DNA of 64,000 nt from Spisula solida (GCA_947247005.1 OX365948.1:54357401-54421400), one strand, 5' to 3'. Counted from the stretch's first letter, positions 37,383 to 50,837 are shown. Notes: a model not told the origin generated them from the letters alone. Program-made: numbers and translations.

Positions 37383-40300
37383 AATTGTTTACAATCATTG
37401 TGCAGACTGCGGTTAACTTTTTTAAATAACTTTATACACATGACTTGGCCAACACAGATCGCACTTAGCATACATTACACTAGTGAGCTAAATGCCTAGG
37501 AAACGTAGCTAAAAGCTGTAAGCGAATAAAACAAAACAACATAGAGTATTTATGATGCATGTCAGATAATAAAATTACAATAACATGCTTTTAAAGAACA
37601 CTATCCATTAAGTAGTGTAAATGTTTAAAGAATAGAAAATGCATTTAACGAGATATTCGAAAGCAGAGCTCAATCAGATATAGGATTGCTGTTGTCATGT
37701 GCCGGAGATGTATAATCCTATGGTAATACAAACACGTACCATTGTTCCGTGTCAATGTGTAATGGAACAATCATATGAACAGCGACTATGATATCCAACA
37801 TACTTCCATAATGAAAAATGAGAGAGGTTGCGGATCTAACGCAGACGGAAATATGTCACATGCCATTGTGAAGTGAGGCTACCCATACCCATACACGTAG
37901 ACGTATATTCTGTTTTTCCAGGTGTGTCACTTGTATTCAAATGTCGCAATACCATAATATGTAGTGTATTTTTATTGTTTTTAACATTTTAATTTGAGAA
38001 AAGGTCAGTGAAAACAAATACCTTATTCAATAAGCCCAATAATAATACACATAATATATAATAAAATAATACATTAATAAGAGAAATTGCAATGTTTATA
38101 TGAACACAATGTTATGTAAACAGGTGACTGGCCTGATAAAACGAGTTATACACGTTGCCATTTAAATTCGCTTACGAAGAACACTTTAAGCGTACTCGAG
38201 ACTATTTCGTAACAGTTAAAACGTTTTCCCCTCATGACTCGACATTAGCAAGAATTAAACACGCTAAGACGTTGAGTGGTTGTACACTTCTGCAAATTTT
38301 ATACTTTGCCCAGCACGAGACTACTTCGTTTCTTTCAGAAAGGCATGTATAGCATTTCTGTTGAGTGTTGTTTTTTTGTTGCCCTTGTGATGTGTGATTG
38401 TCCTTGTACACTGTTCTGGGCATACTTAAAACATATATGGAAACATTCTAGAAACTGCAGAAATACTGTATTACAGGCGTCATTATGTTCTTAAATTAAA
38501 CCGGGCTAATCCCAGGCCGTGACATACAAAATGGAACTAGTGTATCGCTTTTCCTTAACACCCAGTATAATAATTAGTTTCAGGTTACTACTTCTTTGAC
38601 GCTCAACATAACGCTTCAGTATTGTTAGTTTCACTGAGGTATCACCCGCTGTCAGGATAATGTGACTGGAATGTCTTCAACACTTTTGGCCAGTGGAACT
38701 TAATATAATTTTAAGTATGCTACGTGCAGAACGTCATGCCAGTATTCCCCCGAGGGCACAAAAACAACTTCAGCATTACTACATACGAAACATACCAGAA
38801 GATTTTAATGAATAGTAAGCAAGAGTGTGTGAGATTTGATAAATAGTCAGGTCGAATAAAAAACAGCCATCTCAATGAAAAGACGATCGATTTTCAATCT
38901 ATATAAAGTCAAAATATGTCCCCACTTTGATACCAGCCACGAAATAAACTAACGTAGTGCACAACTCAATATAAATTCTTTAAGGTAGCTTGCATTCTAT
39001 TGTTAAACTCGAATCTCCATCAATGTTTGTTATTTACAGAGTGCATGTAGTGTATGGAAGCGTTAAGGAAGGATTTCCGATGATAAATAATGATTAATAT
39101 ATCTTATTTTTTATATTTCGTAACCTTACAATGTACTGAAATTTAAAATATACAAATTTACTTAAAGCTAAAATAAAAATAGATAGTTTTGCTATTCGTG
39201 TCATTGATTCTGTATTTAGAGTTTAACTTCATAGTTTAATAGCATTTTTGGGACATTATATGTGCTATGCACTGGCTATTAATAGCAACGCGAGTCGTAA
39301 TATAATGTTAAAGTGTAATATTCTATGCCGTTCATTAGTTCAACTTAAATTCGAACCAAAGTGAACTGAACAAGGACATTAACAAGGTTATTATTAGAGT
39401 GAGATGAATTCAAGTCAGCAAAACAACAGGACGTGAATCACGTGCATTGCGAGAATCATAATGCGCATTTTCCTAGCATCACGTGCATCACATTCTACTA
39501 GAATATTACATGACAATAATATTAACCCTGCGGCTGTTCGTTGAAGTCTTTTTGACATTGCAAATAGCTTTGAACATGCATAAAATGTGCATATAAAAGG
39601 AATTGTTTTTATGTGTGTTAATCATTGACAGAAGGAGTGAAAACTTTAGATGTAATGACACCTAACAACCGTAATGTTTTTTCAAGACTGTCAGTGTCCA
39701 GCTTAGACCTCTGATATATGAGAACTTCAAGGCGAACATTCCTTTTGCTTCTAATTGAAATAACTGATTAACGCTCTTTTAACGTCACCACAAAGAGAAA
39801 TAACGTTGTTACAGAATAGTATAGGCTATTAAACCAAACATACATCTTTTTGCAAACGACGTCCAAAATAGATATAATCTAAATAAAGCTGTTTTTTATA
39901 TAAAAATATTATAATTGCAAATAATTAGTTTTTCTTAACAGTTCATTGCCCGCAGACAGAACAAACATCTTCCCAATTTATAAAAATAATTCTAATTACT
40001 AATGATCAGGGTTTTTTAAGAACAGTTCAATGCTCGCTGGCTGGACACAAATTACCACACTGTTACAAAAGACTTGTGGTCATTTATATCGATTAGTTCT
40101 GTGAGGTCAACGACTGTTCGTATTACGCTGGGCTTGTTTTTGTTTCATTCTCATGTGCCACGAGCGTATTTGGACACCGGCATTTACTATATCAGGACTA
40201 ACACATACTTTACTTTACATTTGGTCATGTATCACTGCTTCAGTTGTCGAGGTTAATATTCTGTAGAATAGGGAAGTAGATTCTATAAACATAGATAAGA

Positions 40301-40444
40301 AATTATTAATTATTCGTTCAACAATCAAATTTAAAAACCGTATTCAGACAAACTGCCTACCAATATTAGACAACAAACTGATCAAACAAAAGCGGCTAAT
40401 TATGTTTTTTCTAAACTGTTGGCTGTGGTCATATCCTCCATATG

Positions 40445-41009
40445 TTGATAAGTAGGGCTGCGTATCAGTTAAAATGATCGATACGATATTTGTATCGATA
40501 CAAAATGATCGATATTCGATATATCATTTGATATTTTGTTTTGACAATACACAATCTAAAAACTGTATATATATAGGCACTTGCAGACTTACAACATGTA
40601 TTAACTTGCGGAACACAATCACGTCTGACTTGAGATATGTGATAAACAACCTATTTACACATGTTTAAATTCCATGAGGAGTTTGCAAAGCAGATTCTTG
40701 TTTGAAAATTAGATTCACTCGGACATAAGCTGCGTCGACGACCTGACCATTTTGAGACGGAACAAAATTTCGATGGTTGGGCGGAAAACTATTGTAACTC
40801 GCTATGTTTTATGAAGGAGTTACAATAGTTTTCCGCCAACCCATCGAAATAGACTACCGAAAACTTAACTGAAAATGGGGATTTTGTTGTGTATTTTTGT
40901 TGATCGATGTTTTGACCGATACCGACATGTTCGATATGATGTATCGATCGAACGCAAAATACCGGTATGCGATTTATATCGGAAACCGATACGCAGCCCT
41001 ATTGATAAG
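40445..41009. mobile_element. hAT-like TIR element with 8-bp duplication, unit B only
   Basis: The element 40453-41001 begins TAGGGCTGCGTATCAGTT and ends with the inverted AACCGATACGCAGCCCTA. TTGATAAG flanks it on both sides (40445-40452 and 41002-41009). Units A (about 32527) and C (about 50091) show the same locus with a single TTGATAAG and no insert, so this is a directly visible insertion. The 8-bp duplication and TAGGG ends fit the hAT superfamily. Length 549 bp, no transposase frame, rich in ATCGAT words. It inserted after the copies arose or was lost cleanly elsewhere, the former being far more likely. Confidence 0.93.
40767..40850. repeat. Long hairpin inside the hAT-like element
   Basis: Arms of 34 bases (ATTTCGATGG...GTAACTC and GAGTTAC...CCATCGAAAT) differ only by a shift of one G and enclose a 16-base loop. 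It may be a nested foldback or the element's own structure. Confidence 0.85.
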
Positions 41010-41010
41010 G

Positions 41011-41596
41011 CGTGTGCTACTTGTGGAAGAGCAAAATAGTACTGGTTGATAAATCAAAGGACATATTTGGTTAGCAAGTCATAGAAATCATGACGTCATT
41101 ACATTATAACACATACGTATACTGGGGCATTGTGTGTTCATCGATTCTTTGACACCTTTGGTGAAACATTATATCCTTAAAGTGCCTTTAACCTCCCCCA
41201 AACATAATTTTGGCAAATCATACTACTACTACTAATAATAATAATTATTATAATAATAATAAATTATTTCAAACGCATGAATGATATATTTATACTAAGT
41301 ACAACGTTAGAGGTCGTGTGCTACTTGTGGAAGAGCAAAATAGTACGAGTTGTTAAAGGACATATTTGGTCATAGAAATCATGACGTCATTACATTATAA
41401 CACATACGTATACTGGTGCATTGTGCGCTCAATGATTCTTTGACACCTTGGGTGAAACATTATATCTTTGCAGTGCCTTTAACCTAAACCAAACACACTT
41501 CATAATACTACTACTAATACTAATAAAAATAATAATAAATTATTACAAACGCACAAATGATACTTCATAGTATAATTATACAAGTACAACGTTAGA
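41011..41596 (+). repeat. 304-bp tandem duplication inside unit B
   Basis: CGTGTGCTACTTGTGGAAGA occurs at 41011 and 41315, and both copies continue through ATCATGACGTCATTACATTA to ACAACGTTAG. A and C have one copy. The second copy in B has lost some words, so the duplication is not brand new. It begins right beside the hAT-like element. Confidence 0.85.
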
Positions 41597-42082
41597 ATAA
41601 TTATTTAGACTAACAATGGCAATGATGAAATTCGAGCAGTCTTCCACTATTTATTGATCGCCCTCGTACATTTTTAAGAAAAAATAATATATGATGTGTT
41701 CTAGCATACCAAGAGTACAGTAACTGTTGTGAAACTATGACATTTGGGGGATATGTCTGATATAGAAACAGGAAGTCGTCTTTATACATGTGTCACCAAC
41801 AGTTGTAAGAATCTATAGACGTTTCATGTTTCCAAACATACGTTCAATTCCAATACGTTCAGGTCCGTAGCCACACTGAGGGGCACCGTGCTTCGTTAAA
41901 GATTTGAGAAATGACCAAGATCATTAATGACCAAGATCATTCTGTTTTTGGGGGATGAAAAGCACCCAAAATACACCATAGAAAATAGCCGCCACAGTGT
42001 TCATTTTGTCAGTACAGTAAAACCACCATCAAACGTAACTCTATCCCAACGAACATGTCGCTGTATTTAAACGATTAGTGTG

Positions 42083-42290
42083 TTGACACGGTGGTCGAGT
42101 GGGTAAAGCTTTTGACTACAGATCGAGAGGTCCCTTGTTCGAATCTCGTTTCATTTCTGAAACGGTTTTCAGTTTTCCCACCCAGAAAGAGATGAACTGG
42201 TTTGTAACTCAGACGTACGTACCAGGATTTCTTGTGGTCACAAAGTTTCTGTCTCTTGGTCAATTAGATAGGGACAACACTAGTTCGGCA
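42083..42290 (+). mobile_element. tRNA-derived SINE, unit B copy (internally deleted)
   Basis: The best-preserved head of the three: A-box TGGTCGAGTGG and B-box-like TGTTCGAATCTC. The middle of the body (the GGTGCTACACA and GGCACGTTAAAG part seen in A and C) is missing, leaving about 205 bp. Confidence 0.8.
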
Positions 42291-42794
42291 GTTTGGTGCA
42301 AATATTTAGCAGACGTGTAGGTTTGATGATAAAAGAATGAAACTATGCATGGTGATATGGACCCACTTTCAAACATTTCCTACGACTGTTTAGTCGAACA
42401 CAAAAAGCGATTAGTTACAGGGAGTATACGTACATGTAATGCACATCATGTATATTCTACGACGATTGTCAAGGACCTGATGTTCTATAGGTTTTTATTA
42501 TTTATTACCATTGGGACCAAACAATCATTTTTGCACACACATTTCAGCTATAGTGCGGGTAGTAGACGCTGGTATATTATACAGAGCACGTGCTGATGGA
42601 AAATGGTTTCTAACAAGTCATTAAGTAAGTGCAACAATGTTACTGAAAGGCAAGTGGGTGTCATTCAATCAGTACTGCATCGTCATAAAATTGTCTCAAC
42701 TAAAAAATCTTGAAAAAGTTTTACCTTTTTGTCAACTATTAAACCAGCCACATTCGTTTTGAAGAACATAATACAACGCTATCGTCAAATGAAA

Positions 42795-42822
42795 TATATA
42801 TGTATATATATATATATATTGC
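42795..42822. repeat. (TA)n microsatellite
   Basis: A short TATATA run, present in B only at this position. Confidence 0.8.
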
Positions 42823-42911
42823 CTCTTCTTTATTTGATCAATGGATGTATTTTACTAATTATTCGATGATACGTCTACATGCACGTATCCGTAGTTTGCT
42901 AAAGAGAAATA

Positions 42912-43305
42912 AACGTTCCTATATTAGACCAAGAACAAGAACATGTTGGTAAACATTATAATCTTACAATACGGACAAGTAAGTAAGAAGTGATATTCAT
43001 GTTCGGCAAAATTTAAATTACATGCACGGCAAATTATGTCTCCTCTAGCTATACATTTATACTTCTGTATCTAGCCTCTTCGATTAAAAGTTTGTGAACG
43101 TGTAAGTAATGGTTGATACATGTATTTAATTTGGAAAGACTTGTTGGTTAATGAACGCCGTATATAAACAGAACAGGGCAGTACTGAACTGAAGGTGGAA
43201 AAAGGCGCTACATGCGATAAAAACGCAAAATTAACGCGTTGATCCTTTCAACAATCTAATTGTATAAGCAACAAGCAATGTGTCTATCAGACAATTACCA
43301 CAGAC
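42912..43305 (-). mobile_element. LINE C-terminal fragment, unit B
   Basis: Read on the minus strand the part near 43070-42940 gives CRACNLNFAEHEYHFLLTCP. This is the CxxC...EYHF...CP motif of LINE reverse-transcriptase C-termini, as in the 22.9-kb fragment. Stop codons interrupt the frame upstream. A lacks the segment. C keeps only about 51599-51722 and lacks roughly 280 bases. The LINE therefore predates the triplication and was eroded by separate deletions. Confidence 0.65.
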
Positions 43306-43705
43306 GACATGTACTGTTGATTTAATCAATGAATACAACATTTATTAAGATATCTAAACAGATACCGACGCATAAAGACATCTAGTTATTGATTAAACCT
43401 TAAATGTGTCTGAAGATTAGTTTATTTGAAATATCTAAAGTTTATTCGAGGTAATAGACATGTTGCTTGAAATACTCATTAGCGTCGTTCATCGCCTATG
43501 TTTGATTACAACGTCTAGAAGTTGTTGAATTAGGGACGAGAGTACATGTGGAAAGCCAATATAAATACACGCATTCTCGTTCACTAGCGTACTTCAATGT
43601 GTCTAGTAACTTGACTAACAACTGATGTCTGAGGATCATGTACTTGTTGCTTACGGGTTTCAGTTATGCAACGCTTACATTGAAGAAATGTCTACTGTGG
43701 GTCAG

Positions 43706-43780
43706 AATCAAGACAGAGGGAGAGGAGGGAGAGAGAGAGGGAGTAAGGATGATGGAGAGAGAAAGAGGGAGAATGGGGGA
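43706..43780 (+). repeat. Interrupted GA tract, unit B
   Basis: GAGAGGGAG-type sequence at the position of the longer (AG)n in A. The 95-120-codon frames across it are not genes. Confidence 0.85.
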
Positions 43781-43996
43781 AGGGTTATCAAAATTCGTAC
43801 CGAGTTCGAAGCCTATCAATTGTCTGGCGTGCAATGCTGTCGACCACAGTACTTGTACCAGCCAGTTGCATTCCGATTACATTTCGGTGAATTTCAGACA
43901 ATGCGAAGTTAATCAGTCCAAAACAAGTCGTATTGTTACTGCCATCAACAGAAGTGTCACACAAGTCAAACCTAGGTTATGCGCCCTTTTGCAACA

Positions 43997-44030
43997 ATGA
44001 AGACAAACTTGCCAATACACTGTGAAATTT
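43997..44030 (+). CDS. Candidate first coding exon, unit B (MKTNLPIHCEI)
   Basis: Same ATG, frame and length as in A, ending ATT-T before GTGAGTATAA. The last exon base differs from A and C but the donor is intact. Confidence 0.3.
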
Positions 44031-44697
44031 GTGAGTATAAATACAACGTAATTTGATTTGTGAAGACATGTTATCGATTTAAAGACACCGGAAATGATAA
44101 AAAGATATAGGCTAACACTAATCAAGCATGTTTGAAGTGTAATTGTCAATTCAAAGATAGCAACTTTCTGGTGACGGAGACATAATATATGACACCGTCC
44201 TGGCAACATTTTGACAAACATTCTGAAATCGTTCTGACAACATTCTGGCAACATTCTAAAATGATCTGACAACATTCTCACAAGAACCAATGCAACACAT
44301 ACTCGACAAAAATTAAAAGTATAAATATTTAGATAAGGTTCAAGTTGACACAACTTTAGGTGAGTACAGAGTCACCCAATAGGTCTCCGTCATTGATAAA
44401 ACTCGCGATACTGTATGCAGTTGACTACAACAATATCAAAACGAACATAAACAAATTTTAATGACGGAACATTGTCTGACACAAAATAAGTAAAGATAAC
44501 ATCTACTACGTCGTATGACGACAACAGATTCAGACAAATCAAGACATAAAAATCACGATTAAGAGAACATACTTCCTGGATGTGTTTTATTAACCACATG
44601 CTTATGAAATGAATTTCGAAGTTGAACCAGACAATCCTGAGCTATTAAGTGAGAATAAGACAACAGCCATGATCAAATATTGTGTTTTGTCTTAAAG

Positions 44698-45060
44698 TTG
44701 AATGACCCATCTGTAACAATAGAACTATGTGTTCATTGTCGTTTTTATTTCAAATATGGCGAATTAACAGATTCCATGTGGAAGGATAAATTAGTAATGG
44801 GTATGACACAGTCCGGTAAAACTGGTTGGGTCAGTCAGCCGGCGTATATAACTGAAATAGTGTTGAGAAACGCCAATAAAATCGAATTAATAAATAGAAA
44901 TATGTGTTTTCGCTTTAAATCTGTGTTATGTAATAAAAAGAATCTAACACTCCTTTCAAATGTTCATCACAAACTATTAGTAATTTGTTCAGGAATAATA
45001 TTAATATCGCCAGAGTCTCGCTTAGTAAAGGATTCGATAACTCGGTTAATAATAATTTAG
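44698..45060 (+). pseudogene. LNDP exon-like frame, unit B
   Basis: Matches A for about 96 residues, then loses the frame after HHKLLV because of a small indel. Most substitutions change the amino acid, so no constraint is visible. Confidence 0.35.
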
Positions 45061-45424
45061 TAACTATTTTACAACTTGTGATAGATACTCTATATATGTT
45101 TTTTATAAAATTATAAAGAGAGGTGTTAGTTTATTGTGCGGCGACAAAAGTCGCAGTACTACTGGAATGCCCTTTTTTAAGTGACAATGCACAAATCGCA
45201 ACTTCTAGCACCAAATCACGATACTGTCCGAAATATCCCGCGATATGACCACGTTTAAACCGCTGACCTCTGCGGTAGTATATGCGGGCCTATACACGTT
45301 GTTTGAAATATGTTGGTTCATGAATGAAGGATTCGATAACTCGGTTAATAATAGTTTATACTACTTGTGATAGATACTCTATATAAGTTTTTTATAAAAT
45401 GATAAAGAGAGGTATTAGTTTATA
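45028..45424 (+). repeat. 193-bp insert flanked by a direct duplication of about 100 bp, unit B
   Basis: AAGGATTCGATAACTCGG starts both flanks (45028 and 45327) and each runs to AGAGAGGT(G/A)TTAGTTTA. Between them lies a 193-bp sequence (45134-45326) absent from A, with TGCGGCGACAAAAGTCGCAG at its start. The flanks differ by several bases and one has lost about 8 bases. A target-site duplication of this length is not known for transposition, so unequal exchange or template switching is more likely. Confidence 0.75.
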
Positions 45425-45921
45425 TATACATGTATTAGTTGTATGTTCCTATATTATATATCGGTTAATTATGGACACATTTGGTTTCAATATATTTATG
45501 TTTTATTATAACCCAATCAAACTCAAATGTATAACAACAACTTATGCTGAGCGTGTGAAAGTTTATCACGAACAGAGACCATTTAGAAAAACAATCTGAT
45601 GCCTCATTCGAGCATATACTGTACGGATGTATAACCTCTGTTCAACGTTTTTCAGCGTGTTTTAACTTAAGTAAAACTTTAACGTTTATGTATTTTTTTT
45701 AAATGTTATACCACAGGTCGAGGTTTTACTGTGGAAACCTACAAATTATAATTTGCATTTACAAAATGTATCTATTTCAGTTTGAACTTTAATGCCAATT
45801 GTAACGATCCTTTGACAAAATGGTGTTTAAATCAGGCGTAAGAGTTCTATTAAAATTCGCGATATACACTACGAGATTCAAATTAACCGAAAACAGATTT
45901 ACAAGAAAATGAATTTACGAA

Positions 45922-45968
45922 ATAGATTCGTTATTAAGTCACTTAGCAGTGGTACATAATGTATCAGC
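45922..45968 (+). promoter_or_regulatory. Decayed promoter-like block, unit B
   Basis: TTAAGTCACTTAGCAGTGG followed by TACATAATGTATCAG; like A it has lost the TATATAAA seen in C. Confidence 0.3.
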
Positions 45969-46591
45969 TTTGTTCGTAGCGGATCAATTAATTATAAAAC
46001 GTTTCGCATTTCCTGCTTTGTTTCATGACTTGCTCTTTGGTTGTGTTTGCATACATTCCATTCGTTGGTCACATAGCGCCCTTAATCTGTGAGAACAAAA
46101 CACGTGGTATGATTGTGACATATGTTTTGGCTAGGAACGCAAGTAAAAATCTGTCTACCCTGTCCAATTTTTCATTATCTTTTTATGTATTGAGCCTACA
46201 AAACTGAATATATTGCAATGTACAAGAACGCATGTAGCGATTTCCATTTCATTTAAAGTAATCGTGCGACGGCCAAATACAGGCGCCAAACAATTGACCT
46301 TTCTAAAAACATTTGGCGGTTGCCTATAATTTTACAATTTCTTTAAAACGAGAAAAATCAACAGGTGCATTTGTTTCTCGAATAATTAGGAATATGGCGT
46401 ATTACAGTGCGAATTCTATTAAATTATGTCTGCCTGTCTGTCTTTGTCCGCATGTTCGGTGCTCAAAACCAGTTAAATGGACACCCTCGCCCGACACCGC
46501 CCATGAATTTCCTCAAATACGTGTCATTTATTAAAAATCCAAGATAATCTTAATCGCAAGATCAATTATTAACCTAACTCTTACATTTTTA

Positions 46592-46863
46592 TAGTGAATT
46601 AGATTGAATAGAGTCAATATAATCAAAGTTTAAAATATAATCAAATGCGTTGATCGGGTCGTAAAACAACGCAATAACGTTCTTCTCGAAGGCGACCTAT
46701 GGAACCATTAAACGCCATAAAGCACGGGAAGTATGCGTAAATGACAGACGCTAGGTTAATATGGTGCGTGCGAATAACATCGTCGTGAAAACAACATAAA
46801 TTACTATTTAAGGTCTAAAGAAACGATCGTAACGACAGCGATGATGTCAAATGAGGACAACAC
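46592..46863 (+). other. Highly similar terminal block, unit B
   Basis: Same 272-bp block as in A and C, with about eight differences from C. Confidence 0.6.
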
Positions 46864-47814
46864 AATTGTTTACAATCATTGTGCAGACTGCGGGTAACCT
46901 TTTTATATAACTTTTTACACATGACTTGGCTAACACAGATCGCACTTAGCATTCATTACACTAGTGAGCTAAATGCCTAGGAAACGTAGCTAAAAGCTGG
47001 AAGCGAATAATACAAAACAACAGAGAGTATTTATGATGCATGTCAGATAATAAAATTGCAATAACATGCTTTTAAAGAACACTATCCATTAAGTAGAGTA
47101 AATGTTTAAAGAATAGAAAATGCATATTCGGAAGCAGAGCTCAATCAGATATAGGATTGCTGTTGTCATGTGCCGGAGATGTATGATCCGTCAGAAGAAT
47201 TCCCATTGGTAATAAAAACGCGTACCATTGTTCCGTGTCAATATGTAATGGAACAATCATAATTTATATGAACAGCGACTATGATTACCAACATATAACA
47301 TACAATTGTACTTCCATATTGAGGGATGAGGGAGGCTGCGGATCTAACGCAGACGGAAATATGTCACATGCCATTGTGACGTGAGGCTACCCAAACACGT
47401 AGACTTATATTCCGTTTATTCAGGTGTGTCACTTGTATTCAAATATCGCAATACCATAATATGTAGTGTATTTTTATTGTTTTTAACATTTTAATTTGAG
47501 AAAAGGTCAGTCAAAACAAATACCTTATTCAATAAGTCCAATAATAATACATACAATATATATTAAAATAATACATTGATAAGAGAAATTGCAATGTTTA
47601 TATACACAATGTTATGTAAACAGGTGACTGACCTGATAAAACGAGTTATACAAGTTGCAATTTAAATTCGCTTACGAAAAACACTTTAAACGTACTAGAG
47701 ACTATCCCGTAACAGTTAAAACGTTTCCCCTCATGACTCGACATTAGCATGAATAAAACACGGTAATACGGTGAGTGGTTGTACACTTCTGCAAATACTT
47801 TGTCCAGCACAATA

Positions 47815-48042
47815 CTACTTCGTTTCTTTCAGAAAGTAGTATAGAATTTCTGTTGGGTGTTCTTTTTTGGTTGTCCTTGTGATGTGTGGTCGTCTTTGTA
47901 CGCTGTTCTGTTTTGTGCTCTGCTGTATATGTTGAGTGCTTCCTTCCATGTGTGATTTGTGATCATTTTGTGCTCTTGCCACAGGCATACTTATTTCGTG
48001 GCGTAGTACACAAACCTCTACGAATCTAATGTCGTCTGCCAC
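47815..48042 (-). pseudogene. Frameshifted VADDIRF open frame, unit C
   Basis: Shares VADDIRFVEVCVLRHEIS with A, then loses the frame after STKQN, where A has additional bases. Family unknown. Confidence 0.3.
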
Positions 48043-50489
48043 ACATTCTGGGCATACTTAAATACATGTATGGAAACATTCTAGAAACTGCAGAAATACT
48101 ATATTACAGGCGTCATTATGTTCTTAAATTAAACCGGGCCATTCCCAGGCCGTGACATACAAAATGGTACTAGTGTATCGCCTTTACTTAACACCCAGTA
48201 TAATATTTAGTTTCAGGTTACTACTTCTTTGACGCTCAGCATAACGTATTGTTAGTTACCATGATGTATCAACCGGTGTCAGGAAATGTGACTGGAATGT
48301 CTTCAACAATGTTGGCCAGTGGAACTTAAAATAATTTTAAGTATGCTACGTACAGAATGTCATGCCAGTATTCCCCCGAGGGCACAAAACAACTTCAGCA
48401 TTACTACATACGAAACATACGAGAAGATTTTAATCACTAGTAAGCAAGAGTGTGTGAGATCTGATAAATAGTCAGGTCGAATAAAAAAACAGCCAGCTCA
48501 ATGAAAAGGTTCTCGTTACAAAATACGATCTCCCCACTTTATTCACCAGACACAAAATGAACAAACATGGTGCACAACTCAATATAAAAACTTTAAGGTA
48601 TCTTGCACTCTGTTGTTATACTCGTGTCTCCATCAATGTTCGTTATTTACAGAGTGCATGTAGTGTATGGAAGCATTAAGGAAGGATTTCCGATGATAAA
48701 TAAGGATTAATATATCTTATTTTATATATATCGTAACCTTACAATGTACTGAAATTTAAAATCTAAAATATTACTTAAAGTTAAAATGAAAATAGATAGT
48801 TTTGCTATTCTTGTCATTGATTCTGTATTTAGAGTTTAACTTCATAGTTTAATAGCTTTTTTGTGACATAATATGTGCTATGCACTGGCTATTATTAGCA
48901 ACGCGAGTCGTAATATAATGTTAAAGTGTAATATTCCATGCCGTTCATTAGTTCAACTTAAATTTGAAGTAAAGTGAACTGAACAAGGAAACTAACAAGG
49001 TTATTATTAGAGTGACATGAATTCAAGTCAGCAGAACTACAGGACGTGAATCACGTGCATTGCGAGAATCATAATGCGCGTTTTCCTAGCATCACGTGCA
49101 TCACATTCATTCTACTAGAATATTACATGACAATACTATTAACCCTGCGGCGGTTCGATGAAGTCTTTTTGACATTGCAATGAGCTTTGAACATGCACAA
49201 AATGTGCATATAAAAGTAATTGTTTTTATGTGTGTTGATTATTCAAAGAAGGAGTGAAAACTTTAGATGTAATGACACCTAACAACCGTAATGTTTTTTC
49301 AGGACTGTCAGTGTCCAGATTAGACCTCTGATATATGAGAACTTCAAGGCGAACATTCCTTTTGCTTCTAATTGAAATAACTGATTAAAGCTCTTTTAAC
49401 GTCACCACAAAGAGAAATAACGTTGTTACAAAATAGTATAGGCTAATTAAACCAATCATATATCTTTTTGCAAACGATGTCCAAAATAGATATAATCTAA
49501 ATAAACTGTTTTTATATAAAAAATATTATAATTGCAAATTATTAGTTTTTCATAACAGTTCATTGCCCGCAGACAGAACAAAGATCTTCCCAATTTATAG
49601 AAATAATTCTAATAACTAATGATCAGGGTTTTTTAAGAACAGTTCATTGTTCGCTGGCTGGACACGAATTTCCACACAGTTACAAACGACATGTGGTTGT
49701 GGTTGTTTATATGGATTAGTTCTGTGAGGTCAACGACTGTTCGTATTACGCTGGGCTTGTTTTTGTTTCATCCTCGTGTGCCACGAGCGTATTTGGACAC
49801 CGGCATTTACTATATCTAGACTAACAAATACTATACATTTGGTCATGTATCACCGCTGCAGTTGTCAACGTTGATATTATGTAGAATAGGGAATTAGATT
49901 CTATAAACATGTATAAGAAATTATAGATTATTCGTTCAACAATCAAATTTAAATACTGTATTCAGACACATTGCCTACGTGTATTTAACAAAATACTCAA
50001 TTGTTAACAATATTAGACAATAAACTGACCAAACAAAAGCGGCTCATTTTCTTTCCTAATATGTTGGCTATGGTTATATCCTCCACATGTTGATAAGTCG
50101 TGTGCTAGTTGTGGAAGAGCAAAATAGTACTGGTTGATAAATAAAAGTACATATTTGGTTAGCAAGTCATACACATCATGACGTCATTACATCATAACAC
50201 ATACGTATACTGGTGCATTGTGCGTTCAATGATTCTTTGACACCTTGGGTGAAACATTATAGCTTTGAAGTTCCTTTAACCTAAACCAAACACACTTTTG
50301 GCAAATCATAATACTAATAATAATAAATTATTACAAACGCACGAATGATACTTCATAGTATAATTATACTAAGTACAACGTTAGAAGAATTAGTTAGACT
50401 AACAATGGCAATAATGAAATTCGAGCAGTTTTCCCATATATATTGATCGCCCTCATGTATTCATAAGAAAAAATAACATAGGATGCGTT

Positions 50490-50717
50490 CTAGCATACCA
50501 ATAGTACAGTTGTAAAACTATGACATTCGGGGATATGTCTGATATAGAAACAGGAAGTCGCCTTTATACGAGTGTCACGAACAGTTGTAAGAATCAATAG
50601 ACGTTTTATGTTTCCAAGCACACGTTTATTTCCAATACGTTCAGGTCCGTAGCCACAGTGAGGCATACCGTGAGAAATGACCAAGAGCATTCTGTTTTTG
50701 GAATGAAAAGCACCCAA
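50490..50717 (-). pseudogene. Conserved frame HCGYGPERIGNKRV, unit C
   Basis: A 75-codon frame sharing NIKRLLILTTVRDTRIKATS with A. It is not recognised and is disrupted in B. Confidence 0.25.
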
Positions 50718-50837
50718 AATACACCATAGAAAATATCCGCCACAGTGTTCATTTTGTCAGTACAGTAATACATGTATCACCATCACACGGAACTCAATCC
50801 CCACGAGCATTTCGTCGTATTTAAACGATTAGTGGTT

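Larger units (their letters stand above)
29400..37440 (+). repeat. Unit A of a three-copy tandem duplication (about 8.0 kb)
   Basis: The sequence from CTAGGAAACAGCG (about 29449) is found again from about 37500 and 46980 in the same order and orientation to the unit end. The anchor AAAGCTGGAAGCGAA lies at 29463, 37510 (variant) and 46991, so A spans about 8047 bp. By eye A and B are about 95% identical through most of their length. Homology at the left edge fades at about 29400, next to the 16-bp minisatellite. No intact gene is visible. The unit holds the exon-like, SINE and promoter-like pieces listed separately. Confidence 0.9.
37441..46920 (+). repeat. Unit B of the tandem duplication (about 9.5 kb)
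   Basis: Collinear with A throughout. Extra length comes from a 549-bp TIR element (40453-41001), a 304-bp tandem duplication (41011-41596), a 193-bp insert with flanking duplication (45028-45424) and a LINE remnant missing from A. A deletion of about 130 bp near 38417 removes most of the VADDIRF frame. Its endpoints both read TTCTG, suggesting a microhomology event. Confidence 0.9.
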
